NCBI RefSeq assembly: GCF_016429215.1
Contig: NZ_JAELUH010000004.1
Location: 62,001-126,000 of the forward strand
Length of the DNA stretch: 64,000 bases
Direction: 5' to 3'
From: Herbaspirillum sp. ASV7
GTDB taxonomy: Bacteria; Pseudomonadota; Gammaproteobacteria; Burkholderiales; Burkholderiaceae_D
Shown here: one piece after another, positions 1-9,213 of the stretch
Layout: each line of letters begins with the position of its first letter
Numbering within the stretch: position 1 is the stretch's first letter
Notes under the pieces: model-generated
What the model was told of the DNA's origin: nothing
Databases searched by the model: none
Seen by the model: the letters and a program-made list of their open reading frames with translations, nothing else
Program-made: the position numbers and the translations under genes

Positions 1-699
1 TCCTTCATGAACGAGCTGGCCAACCTGGCCGACCGCCTGGGCGTGGATATCGAACACGTGCGCAAGGGCATCGGTTCGGATCCGCGCATCGGTTTCAGCT
101 TCCTCTATGCCGGCACCGGCTATGGCGGCTCCTGCTTCCCCAAGGACGTGCAGGCGCTGGCCCGCACGGCCAGCGAGCATGGCCAGGAGCTGGAGATCCT
201 CGGTTCGGTGGAGTCGGTCAATGACAAGCAGAAGCAGGTCTTGTTGAAGAAGATCATCGCTCGCCTGGGCCAAGACCTGTCGGGCAAGACCTTCGCGCTC
301 TGGGGCCTGGCCTTCAAGCCCAATACCGATGACATGCGCGCCGCTCCCAGCCGCGTCATCGTGCGCGAGCTGCTAAAGCGCGGTGCCCGGGTACAGGCCT
401 TTGATCCCGTGGCCATGGAAGAAGCCCGCCACGCCTTCGACCTCGACCTGGCCGATCTGCCCGAGCGACGCCAGGACCTGCACTTTGCCAGCGGCGCCAT
501 GGAAGCCCTGGAAGGGGCCGATGCCGTGGTCATCGTGACCGAGTGGAAATCCTTCAAGAGCCCGGACTTCGCGGCGATGAAGAGCAGCCTGAAACAGCCG
601 CTGGTCTTCGATGGCCGCAACCTGTTCGAGCCGCTCACCATGGCGCGACTGGGCGTGGAATACCATGCCATCGGCCGTCCTTCCAAGATGCCCCGGTGA
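1..699 (+). CDS. ugd: UDP-glucose 6-dehydrogenase, 3' part
   Basis: Oxidises UDP-glucose to UDP-glucuronate with NAD+, giving the uronic-acid precursor of surface polysaccharide. The frame is already open at base 1, so the ATG at 7 is internal. The N-terminal NAD-binding fold lies outside the window and 232 codons are visible. Seen directly: the active-site motif [10 protein letters not shown] with the nucleophilic Cys at 133-135, and the motif [12 protein letters not shown] (304-339) that opens the C-terminal UDP-binding domain. The next gene starts 7 bp after the stop, so the two are probably co-transcribed. A GDP-mannose dehydrogenase is the only close alternative and is less likely, because the tail resembles the UDP-glucose enzymes. 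Confidence 0.93.
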   Translation, partial: SFMNELANLADRLGVDIEHVRKGIGSDPRIGFSFLYAGTGYGGSCFPKDVQALARTASEHGQELEILGSVESVNDKQKQVLLKKIIARLGQDLSGKTFALWGLAFKPNTDDMRAAPSRVIVRELLKRGARVQAFDPVAMEEARHAFDLDLADLPERRQDLHFASGAMEALEGADAVVIVTEWKSFKSPDFAAMKSSLKQPLVFDGRNLFEPLTMARLGVEYHAIGRPSKMPR

Positions 700-706
700 G
701 ACCGCG

Positions 707-1570
707 ATGCTGAAGCGATTGCGCGCTGATGCCCGGCTGTTTCCGTCAGCCGGTTTCTTCCTCAAGTTCCAGGCCAACTGGCTGCTGGCGGGGCGGCGCT
801 TCGGCGTCCGCCGCAATGCGGCCAGTGGCGTGGTGGTGTCGCTGACCTCCTATCCGCCGCGCTTTGGCACGCTGCACCTGACCCTGATGTCGCTGCTGGG
901 CCAGACCTTCGCGCCGGCGCGCATCGTCCTGTGGATCGCCCACCAGGACATGGACAAGCTGCCCGCCAGCGTGACGGCATTGACCCGCCATGGCCTGGAG
1001 ATCCGTGCCTGCGACGACCTGCGCTCCTACAAGAAGCTGATCCCGCAGCTGCAATGCGATCCCCAGAGCATCATCGTCACCGCCGATGACGACGTACACT
1101 ACTGGCGCAACTGGTTGAAGGAGCTGGTCGATGCCTACCAGCCGGGGCAGCGCGAAGTCATCGCCCATCGCGTCCATCGCGTGCGGCTGGGGAGCGATGG
1201 CCTGCCACTGCCCTATACGCAGTGGGAGTATTCGATCGCCGATTTCAAGTCCGACGACCTGCATTTCCCCACCGGCATCGGCGGCGTGCTTTATGCGCCG
1301 GGCATCCTCGGCGAGGAAGTCTTGCGCGAGGATGAATTCATGCAGCTCTGCCCGCGCGGCGATGACATCTGGTTCTGGTGGATGGCCCGCCGCAACGGGG
1401 CGCGCTTCCGGCGTGCGCCCTCGGCCAATCGCGACAGCTATTTCTATTGCTGGGACGGTTCCCAGGAATGCGCCCTGTGGGAGGACAACCTCACCGGCAA
1501 CTATAACGACATCCAGATCGCCGCCATGATAGAGCGCTTTGGATTCGCCGAAGAAAGGAAGGTCGCATAA
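707..1570 (+). CDS. glycosyltransferase with DDD motif (polysaccharide locus)
   Basis: A 287-residue cytoplasmic protein of the GT-A type found in capsule and O-antigen loci. The opening strand reads VVVSLTSYPPRF (residues 42-53), followed by SLLGQT and a metal/nucleotide-sugar binding motif TADDDVHY with Asp127-129. The C-terminal half has GDDIWFWW, the usual site of the catalytic acidic pair in such enzymes. Start chosen at ATG 707, just after the ugd stop and with GGTGAG upstream. The frame is open further upstream but would run into ugd. Donor and acceptor sugars cannot be told from sequence. Its stop overlaps the start of the flippase gene, which points to translational coupling. Confidence 0.8.
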   Translation: MLKRLRADARLFPSAGFFLKFQANWLLAGRRFGVRRNAASGVVVSLTSYPPRFGTLHLTLMSLLGQTFAPARIVLWIAHQDMDKLPASVTALTRHGLEIRACDDLRSYKKLIPQLQCDPQSIIVTADDDVHYWRNWLKELVDAYQPGQREVIAHRVHRVRLGSDGLPLPYTQWEYSIADFKSDDLHFPTGIGGVLYAPGILGEEVLREDEFMQLCPRGDDIWFWWMARRNGARFRRAPSANRDSYFYCWDGSQECALWEDNLTGNYNDIQIAAMIERFGFAEERKVA

Positions 1571-3000
1571 TGGCTTCGGCTATGTCCAACGCACGCTGGC
1601 TGACGCTGTCGCAGGTGGTGCGCATCGCCTTGCAGATGGTCTCCATCTTCATCCTCTCGCGCTTGCTGGCGCCCTCCGAATACGGCTTGCTGGCCATGGC
1701 CACGGTGGCGGTCAACTTCGCTTCTCTGTTGCGCGACATGGGCACGGGAGCCGCCGTGATCCAGAAGGAGACCCTGACCCGCGAGACCACCAATACCGTC
1801 TTCTGGCTCAATATCGGGCTGGGTGTCTCGATTGCCGTGATCCTGGTGGCCATCTCGCCGATGGTGGAGGATTATTTCCGCACCCCCCACCTGGCGCCGG
1901 TGCTGTGCCTGATGGCCTTGTCCTTTCCACTGACCAGCAGTTGCGCGGTCCATAGTGCCTTGCTGGAGCGCGAGTCGTCCTTCCGCACGCTGGCGCGCAT
2001 CGAGATCGTGTCGGCTGCGGTGGCGCTGGTGACGGCCATCACGCTGGCCTTTACCGGCTTCGGCGTCTACAGCCTGGTGTGGCAGACGCTGGTGTCGGCC
2101 ATGTTGTCGGCGCTGCAGTTGTGGCTCTCCAGCGGCTGGCGTCCCGAGAAGATCTGGAGCCGCAGCGAGTTTCGCGGCCTGTGGCGCTTCAGCGGCAATC
2201 TGACCGGCTTCTCCTTCGTCAACTTCTTCGCCCGCAATGCTGACAGCATGGTGATCGGCCGCATCCTTGGCGCGATTCCGTTGGGCATCTACGCGCAGGC
2301 CTACAAGGTAATGATGTTCCCGCTGCAGAGCATGAGCTATGTGGCCAACCGGGCGCTGTTCCCGGTGATGAGCCGGCAGCAGGGGCAGCGTGCCGAGATG
2401 GCGCGCCTGTACTTCCGCTCGCTGCGCCTGATCGCCACCGTCACCGCGCCCATGATGGCCGGCCTGTGGCTGCTGCGCGAACCCTTCGTGCGGGTGGCGC
2501 TGGGGCCGCAGTGGCAAAGCGTACCCATCATCCTGGCCTGGTTGGCGCCGGTGGGCTTCCTGCAGTCGGTGATCAGCACCACGGGCGCGGTCTTCATGGC
2601 CACCGGCCGCACCGACCTGATGATGCGCCTGGGCGCGCTGGGCGCGGTGCTGCAGGTGGGCAGCTTCTTCATCGGTGTGCACTGGGGCATCGAAGGCGTG
2701 GCCATCTGCTACCTGGTGGCCAATATCCTCAATGCGATCCCGCATTTCTATTTCGCCACCCGCGAATTGCACAGCAACCTGCTGGGCCTGTTGCGCGCGC
2801 TGTGGCAGCCCGTGGTGTTTGCGCTGGTGATGCTGGGCCTGCTGGCGCCGCTGCTGCAATGGATGCGCGGCGACCAGTTCGCGCCGCAGGCGGTGCTGTT
2901 CGGACTGGCGGCCTTTGGGGCGGTGGTGTTTGCAGGATTGACGCTGCTGTTTTCCAGGGAGCTGGTGCTGGACATGAAGAAGATGGTGGGGCGCGCCTGA
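1570..3000 (+). CDS. Wzx-type polysaccharide flippase (MOP superfamily)
   Basis: A 476-residue inner-membrane protein with about 12 to 14 hydrophobic segments. The N-terminus (LSRLLAPSEYGLLAMATV) is typical of WzxC-like exporters, which flip undecaprenyl-linked repeat units to the periplasm. A conserved charged segment (FFARNADSMVIGRILG) follows at about residues 217-232. The ATG shares its first base with the last base of the preceding TAA stop. Position among glycosyltransferase genes supports a role in moving the sugar unit they build. The polymerase (Wzy) and chain-length genes are not in the window, so whether the product is exopolysaccharide or O-antigen cannot be decided. Confidence 0.85.
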   Translation: MASAMSNARWLTLSQVVRIALQMVSIFILSRLLAPSEYGLLAMATVAVNFASLLRDMGTGAAVIQKETLTRETTNTVFWLNIGLGVSIAVILVAISPMVEDYFRTPHLAPVLCLMALSFPLTSSCAVHSALLERESSFRTLARIEIVSAAVALVTAITLAFTGFGVYSLVWQTLVSAMLSALQLWLSSGWRPEKIWSRSEFRGLWRFSGNLTGFSFVNFFARNADSMVIGRILGAIPLGIYAQAYKVMMFPLQSMSYVANRALFPVMSRQQGQRAEMARLYFRSLRLIATVTAPMMAGLWLLREPFVRVALGPQWQSVPIILAWLAPVGFLQSVISTTGAVFMATGRTDLMMRLGALGAVLQVGSFFIGVHWGIEGVAICYLVANILNAIPHFYFATRELHSNLLGLLRALWQPVVFALVMLGLLAPLLQWMRGDQFAPQAVLFGLAAFGAVVFAGLTLLFSRELVLDMKKMVGRA

Positions 3001-3052
3001 GGCGGCACTTCAGGCTATCCCGATCCGGTTTGCATTCCAACAAGAGAGCATC

Positions 3053-3937
3053 ATGAACGACCTGGTCTCCATCTATGTCCCCACCAAGAACCGTCTTGGC
3101 CTGCTCACACGCGCGGTCAATTCGGTGCTGGCCCAATCGTACCGGCAGCTGGAACTGATCGTGGTGTCCGACGGTTCCACCGACGGCACCTGCGACTATG
3201 TGCGCGCCTTGTCCAGCGACATCCAGGTCAGGCTGATCCACCACGATCAATCGCAGGGGGCCTGCGCGGCCCGCAACCTGGCCATCGAGGCGGCCACCGG
3301 GCGTTTCATCACGGGCATCGACGACGACGACGTCTTCATGCCGGACCGCATCGAGCGCTTCGTGCGGCAATGGCAGGCACTGGAGGCGCAGGGGCAGCGT
3401 TTCTCCTGCCTGTTCGACCGCCGCATCGTCAATGCCGGTGGCAGCGTCATGCTCTGGGATACCGAGGCCCAGGTCGACCTGGCGGCGATCCTGGAGACCA
3501 ATGCCATCGGCAACCAGGTCTTCACCACGCCCGAGCGGCTCAAGCAGATCGGCATGTTCGACGCCGCCATGCCGGCCTGGCAGGACTGGGAAACCTGGGT
3601 GCGCCTGGTGCGCGCCTTCGGGCCGGCCATCAGCATCTGCTCCAACACCTACCTGATGGATATCTCGCACGAGTTCGAACGCATCACCTTGAAGTCGCCC
3701 GAGCGCATCATCTCGGCGGCGCAACTGTTCTATGACCGCCACTGCCAGCGCCGCAACATGGCCGGCCTGCTGCGCTCCCTGGCGGGCTATGAGCAGATCA
3801 AGCTGTCGGCCAGCGATTTCTTCACCATGCTCGGAGGAGGGCGCTCCCATGCCAAGTTCGCGGTCAAGCAGCTCAAGTACGGCAAGTACAAGGCGTCGCT
3901 GGCGCCGACGCTGCATGCCGCCCCGGGCAAGCGTTGA
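3053..3937 (+). CDS. family 2 glycosyltransferase
   Basis: A 294-residue GT2 enzyme, a cytoplasmic inverting transferase using a nucleotide sugar. The fold signature is VSIYVPTKNR (5-14), VVSDGSTDGT (37-46) and the metal-binding GIDDDD (88-93). A WETW motif near residue 183 stands where the catalytic base region lies in GT2 enzymes. It starts 52 bp after the flippase, with AAGAGAG upstream of ATG 3053. No membrane segment is seen, so it probably works on the lipid carrier at the inner membrane face. Sugar specificity is unknown. Confidence 0.85.
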   Translation: MNDLVSIYVPTKNRLGLLTRAVNSVLAQSYRQLELIVVSDGSTDGTCDYVRALSSDIQVRLIHHDQSQGACAARNLAIEAATGRFITGIDDDDVFMPDRIERFVRQWQALEAQGQRFSCLFDRRIVNAGGSVMLWDTEAQVDLAAILETNAIGNQVFTTPERLKQIGMFDAAMPAWQDWETWVRLVRAFGPAISICSNTYLMDISHEFERITLKSPERIISAAQLFYDRHCQRRNMAGLLRSLAGYEQIKLSASDFFTMLGGGRSHAKFAVKQLKYGKYKASLAPTLHAAPGKR

Positions 3938-3973
3938 TGGCTGCCGGCACTGACTGAGAAGCGGGTATCCGTC

Positions 3974-4912
3974 ATGGAAAAACAGCACTACGGTGGCCTA
4001 GAGGTCCTCAAGCTCGTCATGAGCCTGATGGTGGTGGGCATCCACACCAATCCCTTCGCCAGCCTGCCGATGCTCAATGCCTTGAGTTCCAACGGGATCT
4101 TCCGCATCGCCGTGCCGGTGTTCTTCGTGATGAACGGCTATTTCCTCAGCCTGGAGCGCGACAAGTTCCTGCCCTGGCTGCGCCGCATCGTGGTGCTCTA
4201 CCTGTTGCTGAGCCTGCTGTTCTCGCCGCTGTGGCTGGACCTGCGCTCAGTGGCTGATTGCCTGGCCTCGATTGCGCTGAACCTGGCGACAGGCTGGCAC
4301 CACCTGTGGTACCTGGCGGCACTGATCCTGGCGGCCTGCCTGGCCTACCTGTGCCGAGCCCACCTGCGCTGGCTGCTGCCGTTCTCGCTGTTGCTCTTCC
4401 TGGGTGGCGTGGCCTTGCAGGCGGTCGCCTTGTGGAATGGCAATACCTTCGCCCGCAGCATCCACGGCCAGTTCGATCTCTACCGCAACGGCTTCACGGT
4501 GGCGCTGCCTTTCCTGCTGGTGGGCATGGCGCTCCGCCGGCGTGATCCACAGGAGCGGGTGTCGTGGCTGGTGTTGGTGCTGGTGCTGGCTGTCTTCGTG
4601 GCCGAGATCCTGTTGTGGGATCGGCTATGGGGCCACCAGACGCGCGACCTCTACGCCAGCCTGATCGTGGTGGCACCGGTGCTGTTCCTGGCGGCGCGTC
4701 AGGTGCGCATGGCCTATCGCGACCAGATGTCGGCGCGCATCTACTACTTCCATCCCATCTTCGAGATGGCCTTCAAGCTCAACGGCAAGTTCGGTGGCGG
4801 CAAGGTGTTCCTGGTGACGGCCGCGCTGTCGGTGCTGCTGGCCTATGCCATCGGCAAGCTCAAGGGCATGCAGGCAGCGGGCCGCTTGCGCTGGGTCAGG
4901 CTGATTCCCTGA
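3974..4912 (+). CDS. membrane O-acyltransferase (acyltransferase family 3)
   Basis: A 312-residue multi-pass inner-membrane protein with about 10 hydrophobic helices. The first helix starts at GGLEVLKLVMSLMVVGIH, whose His is the conserved catalytic His of acyltransferase-3 proteins. The motif RIAVPVFFVMNGYF (about residues 45-58) is also diagnostic. Such enzymes acetylate or otherwise acylate sugars of exopolysaccharide or O-antigen. It is the last gene of the rightward chain. Its last 17 bases overlap the end of the convergent GT14 gene. Confidence 0.85.
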   Translation: MEKQHYGGLEVLKLVMSLMVVGIHTNPFASLPMLNALSSNGIFRIAVPVFFVMNGYFLSLERDKFLPWLRRIVVLYLLLSLLFSPLWLDLRSVADCLASIALNLATGWHHLWYLAALILAACLAYLCRAHLRWLLPFSLLLFLGGVALQAVALWNGNTFARSIHGQFDLYRNGFTVALPFLLVGMALRRRDPQERVSWLVLVLVLAVFVAEILLWDRLWGHQTRDLYASLIVVAPVLFLAARQVRMAYRDQMSARIYYFHPIFEMAFKLNGKFGGGKVFLVTAALSVLLAYAIGKLKGMQAAGRLRWVRLIP

Positions 4913-5831
4913 AGGGCTGCGTGGCCTTGGACTGCAGCAGTTGCTCCAGCTGGTCCAGCAGGGCCGCTGGCTGCTCGTCGAACTTGCGGGCGAACAGCAC
5001 CTCGGAGGGGGGCAACGGGCTGTTGTTGTGCGGCGAGTTGAGCACCACATCCTGGGCGAAATGGGGCAGGTAGTCGGCGGTGATGGTTTCCGGGCTCATC
5101 TTGCCCGGCACCCAGTTGGTATAGGTGATGCCGGGTCGCAAGCTCTGCCGTAGTGGCGAATTCCACAGGATGGTCTGGAAGAAGAATTCGTCCGGGCAAT
5201 CGGTGTGCCGGCAAAAGCGCACAAAGCGCGGATGGGCGTCGACGAAGTCGAGGATGGTCTGGCAAGCCAGGCCGGTGATGGCCCACCATTGCGAGCCGGC
5301 AGCCGGTTGCATGGCACCGAAGGCGCGCCGGAAGTTGCGCCTGGGCAGCCAGGCGTTGATGAAGTCCTGCAGCATCCAGCGATAGCGGTGCAGGGGCGGA
5401 CTGCGGCGTATCCAGTAATGTTCCAGGCGGCCCAGGCTCTTGCCGTATTGCTCGTTGGGCATGGCGAAGGCATCCATGAAGTTGGCCTCGCCATGGCGAC
5501 GGAAGAAATCCTCGATGTAGCTGGCCGGCTGCACCGGCAGGGTGGCGCCGCTGAGCAGCACGACCCGGTCGGGCGTGGCCAGCGTGCGCATGGCCAGGCG
5601 CATGAGGCGCAGCGTCGCCTCCACCAGCGAGAAATGGCCCCAGGCGCCATCGACCCGCTCGCGGCAGAAGTGCAGGCGGGGAAAGCGCTCGGCCAGCCCG
5701 AGGAAGGGCGTGAGATCGGCCTTGCGGTCGATGTGCAGGAAGAAGCAGACATGTGGCCCGTCCAGCTGTCGCATCATGCGTTCCAGCAGCTTGGGATTGT
5801 TATGGGCCAGGATGAGATAGGCAATGTTCAT
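4896..5831 (-). CDS. core-2/I-branching type glycosyltransferase (GT14)
   Basis: A 311-residue protein resembling beta-1,6-N-acetylglucosaminyltransferases of family GT14. It opens with MNIAYLILAHNNP and an HIDRKAD motif. It carries the family signatures SQWWAITG (around residue 192) and DEFFFQTIL (around residue 224). Start chosen at ATG 5831, where homology begins; the frame is open 49 codons further upstream. In bacteria the family appears in polysaccharide loci, which fits the neighbours. The donor is inferred to be a UDP-sugar, but which one is not visible. The gene is convergent with, and overlaps, the acyltransferase gene. Confidence 0.8.
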   Translation of the reverse strand: MNIAYLILAHNNPKLLERMMRQLDGPHVCFFLHIDRKADLTPFLGLAERFPRLHFCRERVDGAWGHFSLVEATLRLMRLAMRTLATPDRVVLLSGATLPVQPASYIEDFFRRHGEANFMDAFAMPNEQYGKSLGRLEHYWIRRSPPLHRYRWMLQDFINAWLPRRNFRRAFGAMQPAAGSQWWAITGLACQTILDFVDAHPRFVRFCRHTDCPDEFFFQTILWNSPLRQSLRPGITYTNWVPGKMSPETITADYLPHFAQDVVLNSPHNNSPLPPSEVLFARKFDEQPAALLDQLEQLLQSKATQPFRESA

Positions 5832-6141
5832 CGGGTGGTCTCTGATGGACGGCAATCGCATAAGCGACGTTCTGCAGGCCCGCGCTACGGCCCCGCTCCG
5901 TGACTGAGGGTGGCAAAGCCGGAACAAAGTTCCGCAGCCCGGCATGCGACGGTATGTTGCGCTGCACATGGCGCGCAATTGGGCAGGAAAGCAGCTGACG
6001 GCCGTTTATTTTTGCTTTGCAATACGAACTTTTCTTCCTATCCCCGCTCTGTTGATCAGATGGCGCGCCGGTGCAATGACTCCGATGACTCACCGGCCAG
6101 CCTGTTCACCAAATTTCCGACCTGTCTGACGAGAGACCTTG
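5832..6141. other. divergent intergenic region, 310 bp
   Basis: Separates the leftward GT14 gene from the rightward acetyltransferase gene, so it should hold promoters for both. A small perfect inverted repeat GGAAC-AAA-GTTCC lies near 5919-5931. The stretch at 6000-6060 is more AT-rich than its surroundings. No convincing -35/-10 pair, riboswitch or small gene was recognised. Confidence 0.5.
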
Positions 6142-6696
6142 ATGAGCAGAGATCCCGATTGGGAAGCCGACCTGCGGCGCTACGACATGCGCCGCCCCTT
6201 TCTCAAGGAACAATCGATCTGGGCGATCTGGGTCTACCGCTGGGGCCGCCGCATCGAGGCGCGTCCGGCCGGGCTGGGCAAGAAGATCGCCAAGCTCTTT
6301 TACTGGCTGGCCTTTCGCCTGGTGGAGACCGCCTTCGGCATCAGCCTGCCTTGCACGGCCAGGATAGGCCCTGGTCTGCGCATCTGGCACTTCGGCAACA
6401 TCTTCCTGCATGGCGACGTCGTGATCGGCGCCGGCTGCACGCTGCGCCAGGGCGTGACCATCGGCAACCGACGCGAAGGCGGTCCGGTACCGGTTCTCGG
6501 TGACGATGTCGAGCTGGGCGCCTATGCCCAGGTGCTGGGCGCCGTCCACCTGGGCGATGGCAGCAAGGTCGGGGCCCTGTCGGTGGTGCTCGATGATGTG
6601 CCGCCGGGGGCCACCGCCGTGGGCGCGCCGGCACGGGTGATCCACCGCGAACCCGCCCATGGCCAGGCAGATTTTCTGGAAAAGGACCTCACATGA
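6142..6696 (+). CDS. hexapeptide-repeat acetyltransferase (serine acetyltransferase family)
   Basis: A 184-residue protein with a short helical N-terminus and a left-handed beta-helix built from hexapeptide repeats (about residues 68-165, including [19 protein letters not shown] and VGAPARVI). This arrangement matches CysE-like O-acetyltransferases, which use acetyl-CoA. It is shorter than housekeeping CysE (about 270 residues) and sits directly before galE, so acetylation of a sugar is more likely than cysteine synthesis (inference). Start chosen at ATG 6142, with GAGAGA upstream; an in-frame TTG lies one codon earlier. The last four bases overlap the galE start (ATGA), indicating coupling. 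Confidence 0.75.
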   Translation: MSRDPDWEADLRRYDMRRPFLKEQSIWAIWVYRWGRRIEARPAGLGKKIAKLFYWLAFRLVETAFGISLPCTARIGPGLRIWHFGNIFLHGDVVIGAGCTLRQGVTIGNRREGGPVPVLGDDVELGAYAQVLGAVHLGDGSKVGALSVVLDDVPPGATAVGAPARVIHREPAHGQADFLEKDLT

Positions 6697-7724
6697 CCCA
6701 AGCCACCATCCTCGTCACCGGCGGTGCCGGCTATATCGGTTCGCATACCTGCGTCGAGCTCATCCATGCCGGCTATGCCGTGGTGGTGCTGGACAACCTC
6801 AGCAACAGCCGCGCCAGCGTGATGGACCGGGTAGGGCAGATCTGTGGCCAGCGGCCGCTGTTCATCGAAGGGGATATCCGCGACCGCGCCTTGCTGGACG
6901 ACATCTTTAGCCGTCATCGCATCGATGCCGTGATCCACTTCGCCGGCCTCAAGGCCGTCGGTGAGTCGGTGGCCCAGCCGCTGCGCTACTACGACAACAA
7001 TGTCAGCGGCAGCAATGTGCTGTTCGAGGCGATGGCCGCGCATGGCGTCAAGAGCATCGTCTTCAGCTCTTCGGCGACGGTGTACGGCGACCCGGCCAGC
7101 GTACCCATCACCGAAGCCTTCCCGCTGTCGGCCACCAGTCCCTATGGCCGCAGCAAGCTGATGGTGGAGCAGATCCTGGGTGACCTGCATGTGGCCGACC
7201 CGAGCTGGCGCATTGCGCTGCTGCGCTACTTCAATCCGGTGGGCGCGCACGAAAGCGGGCTCATCGGCGAGGACCCCAGCGGCATTCCCAACAATCTGCT
7301 GCCCTTCATCGCGCAAGTGGCCGACGGGCGTCGCGCTGCGTTGTCGGTCTATGGCAGCGACTATGCCACGCCCGATGGCACCGGCGTGCGCGACTACATC
7401 CACGTGGTCGACCTGGCGCTCGGGCACCTCAAGACGCTGCGCAAGCTGGAGCAGGGGCCGGGTGTGCAGGTCTACAACCTGGGTACCGGGCGCGGCAACA
7501 GCGTGCTGGAAATGCTGGCGGCCTTCGAGAAGGCTTGCGGCAAGAAGCTGCCCTACCAGCTGGTGGACCGGCGTGCGGGCGACATTGCCTGCTGCTATGC
7601 CGCCACCGAACGTGCCGAGCGCGAGCTGGGCTGGCGGGCCGAGCGCGGCATCGAGGCCATGTGCGCCGATACCTGGCGCTGGCAGGCCCTGGCCAAGCAG
7701 CTGGCGCAGGACGAGGCGGCATGA
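6693..7724 (+). CDS. galE: UDP-glucose 4-epimerase
   Basis: Interconverts UDP-glucose and UDP-galactose (or the N-acetylated forms) with bound NAD+. The 343-residue length is typical. Visible features are the Rossmann motif GGAGYIG at residues 10-16, the catalytic Ser region SSSATVYG (125-132) and the YxxxK pair Tyr151/Lys155. The nucleotide-sugar part has [13 protein letters not shown], characteristic of GalE rather than other short-chain epimerases. It is coupled by a 4-bp overlap to the acetyltransferase and supplies UDP-Gal to the glycosyltransferases on either side. Confidence 0.95.
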   Translation: MTQATILVTGGAGYIGSHTCVELIHAGYAVVVLDNLSNSRASVMDRVGQICGQRPLFIEGDIRDRALLDDIFSRHRIDAVIHFAGLKAVGESVAQPLRYYDNNVSGSNVLFEAMAAHGVKSIVFSSSATVYGDPASVPITEAFPLSATSPYGRSKLMVEQILGDLHVADPSWRIALLRYFNPVGAHESGLIGEDPSGIPNNLLPFIAQVADGRRAALSVYGSDYATPDGTGVRDYIHVVDLALGHLKTLRKLEQGPGVQVYNLGTGRGNSVLEMLAAFEKACGKKLPYQLVDRRAGDIACCYAATERAERELGWRAERGIEAMCADTWRWQALAKQLAQDEAA

Positions 7725-7794
7725 GCCGCAAACCGGGCAGGGCCCAGGACTGGCGCCGGACCGGTGATCTTCATTCAATCTTTGGAGTGTGAGC

Positions 7795-8874
7795 ATGGCG
7801 ACCATCGATGTACTGTTGCCGGTCAAGAACGGCGTGGATTTCCTGGCGGAGTCGCTGGAGAGTGTGCAAGCCCAGAGCTTTCATGATTGGCGCCTGCTGG
7901 TGCTGGACCACGGTTCCACCGATGGCAGCGCCGAGATGGCAGCGCGCTATCACGAACAGGATCCGCGCATCGAGCTGCACGCCTTCCCCGAGGCGGACGG
8001 CTTGTCGGGCCTGCTCAACAAGGGGCTGGAAATCAGTGATTGCCGCTACGTGATGCGGCATGACGCCGATGATGTCTGCTATCCCGAACGCATGGCGATC
8101 TCGCTGGCGGCTTTCGAACAGCATCCGCAGTGCGTGGCCATCGGCGGCCAGGCCGATGTGATCGATGCGAGCGGGGCCGGCATCGGCGACATGAAGATGC
8201 CGGTCGGTGCACAGCGGGTGGGCGCGGCCAGCCTGTTCCGCAATCCCATCGCGCACCCGACGGCCATGCTCGATTTCGCCGAAGTGCGCAAGGCCGGGAT
8301 CCGCTATGGCGCCGATTTCATGGGCGTGTTCCCGCAGGAGCAGCAGATGACCGTCAAGAACCTGGCCGAGGATTACTTCCTGTTCGGCCAGCTGGGTATC
8401 CAGGGCAAGTGCAACAACGTGCCGCAAAAACTGATCAAGTACCGCTGGCACGGCAACAACGTCAGCGCCAAGCGGTTCGACGAGCAGATGAAAGTCTCGC
8501 TGCAGGTGTCGCGCTATCTGGTGCGCGCCTTTGCACGGATGAAGCAGGTAGCGTATTTCGACCCCGCGCCATTCTGCAATCATGGCGGCCTGCTGTTCGA
8601 GATCGACGGTCGCAGCGACTTTTCTCCCGAGTTCGCCCGCATGGCCGCAGCGGTACGGGAGGGCTTTGCCCATGCGCCTGAGGTCGAGCGCGAGCTGCGT
8701 TTTCGCAAGCTGGCGACCACGCGCAATGAACTGCTGCTGCTGTGGCGCTATTTCCTGTTCCAGGCCAATGACCAGCCGGAGACCGGGGAGTGGAATGCCG
8801 TGCGTGCCTGGCTGATCCGTCGCTTCCCGGGCAAGCGGCGCATGAGTGCGCTGCTGGAAAGCGTGCCGGCCTGA
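7795..8874 (+). CDS. family 2 glycosyltransferase
   Basis: A 359-residue GT2 enzyme with the N-terminal signature IDVLLPVKNG, LVLDHGSTDGS and an acidic metal-binding motif RHDADDV (about residues 83-89). The C-terminal 120 residues are helical and basic and carry no recognised domain. Start chosen at ATG 7795 because GGAG at 7784-7787 is correctly spaced for it. An in-frame GTG at 7789 is too close to that site. It lies 70 bp after galE and closes the polysaccharide block. Sugar specificity is unknown. Confidence 0.85.
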   Translation: MATIDVLLPVKNGVDFLAESLESVQAQSFHDWRLLVLDHGSTDGSAEMAARYHEQDPRIELHAFPEADGLSGLLNKGLEISDCRYVMRHDADDVCYPERMAISLAAFEQHPQCVAIGGQADVIDASGAGIGDMKMPVGAQRVGAASLFRNPIAHPTAMLDFAEVRKAGIRYGADFMGVFPQEQQMTVKNLAEDYFLFGQLGIQGKCNNVPQKLIKYRWHGNNVSAKRFDEQMKVSLQVSRYLVRAFARMKQVAYFDPAPFCNHGGLLFEIDGRSDFSPEFARMAAAVREGFAHAPEVERELRFRKLATTRNELLLLWRYFLFQANDQPETGEWNAVRAWLIRRFPGKRRMSALLESVPA

Positions 8875-8933
8875 GCGGGAGCATCGGCTGGCTCAACAGC
8901 ACAACCGATGCAGAAATGAAAAAATTATTTATA

Positions 8934-9022
8934 TCAAAGACTTAGGGAGATCTTCCCGGGCTTGTCCACAGGCTTGCCCCCATTTTCTGGGGATAAGTGC
9001 TGCCGCTGAGGACAACTCGGCC
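8934..9022. repeat. inverted-repeat element, copy A
   Basis: Copy A has TTCCCGGG (8953-8960), one base, TTGTCCACAG (8962-8971), a 15-bp spacer, then CTGGGGATAA (8987-8996). The last is a near-inverse of the first arm (8 of 10). A tail GACAACTCGG follows at 9011-9020. Copy B repeats the order with the same 15-bp spacer. The arms resemble DnaA boxes (TTWTNCACA), but a hairpin is equally possible. Confidence 0.6.
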
Positions 9023-9124
9023 GTGACCGGCCGGACAGCCGCCAGGCCGATGGTCGGCCGGGCAGTTTTGGCGTCGGCAAGGCGCGTTTGCCTGCCCCTG
9101 CGCCGGCTGGTAAAAGACGTTTTC

Positions 9125-9198
9125 AATCAAGGGCTTGGATCGCTTTTCCCGGGATTTTCCACAGGCCTGTCCCCGATTTCTGTGAACAACTCGGCCTG
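9125..9198. repeat. inverted-repeat element, copy B
   Basis: Copy B has TTCCCGGG (9146-9153), one base, TTTTCCACAG (9155-9164), a 15-bp spacer and CTGTGAACAA (9180-9189), ending in AACAACTCGG (9186-9195). TTTTCCACA matches the DnaA-box consensus exactly. Compared with copy A it lacks about 14 bases between the second arm and the tail. Direct orientation relative to copy A, about 190 bp apart. Confidence 0.6.
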
Positions 9199-9213
9199 TA
9201 GGGCAATGCCGCT

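Larger units (their letters stand above)
8875..9213. other. non-coding spacer with two inverted-repeat elements, 339 bp
   Basis: Lies between the 3' end of the second GT2 gene and the 3' end of the leftward glycerate kinase gene, so it needs no promoter. An AT-rich patch at about 8917-8938 is followed by two diverged copies of a repeat element, described separately. Short open frames crossing it have no recognisable content or ribosome-binding site. No T-tract terminator is present, so the repeat hairpins may serve that purpose (inference). Confidence 0.6.
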
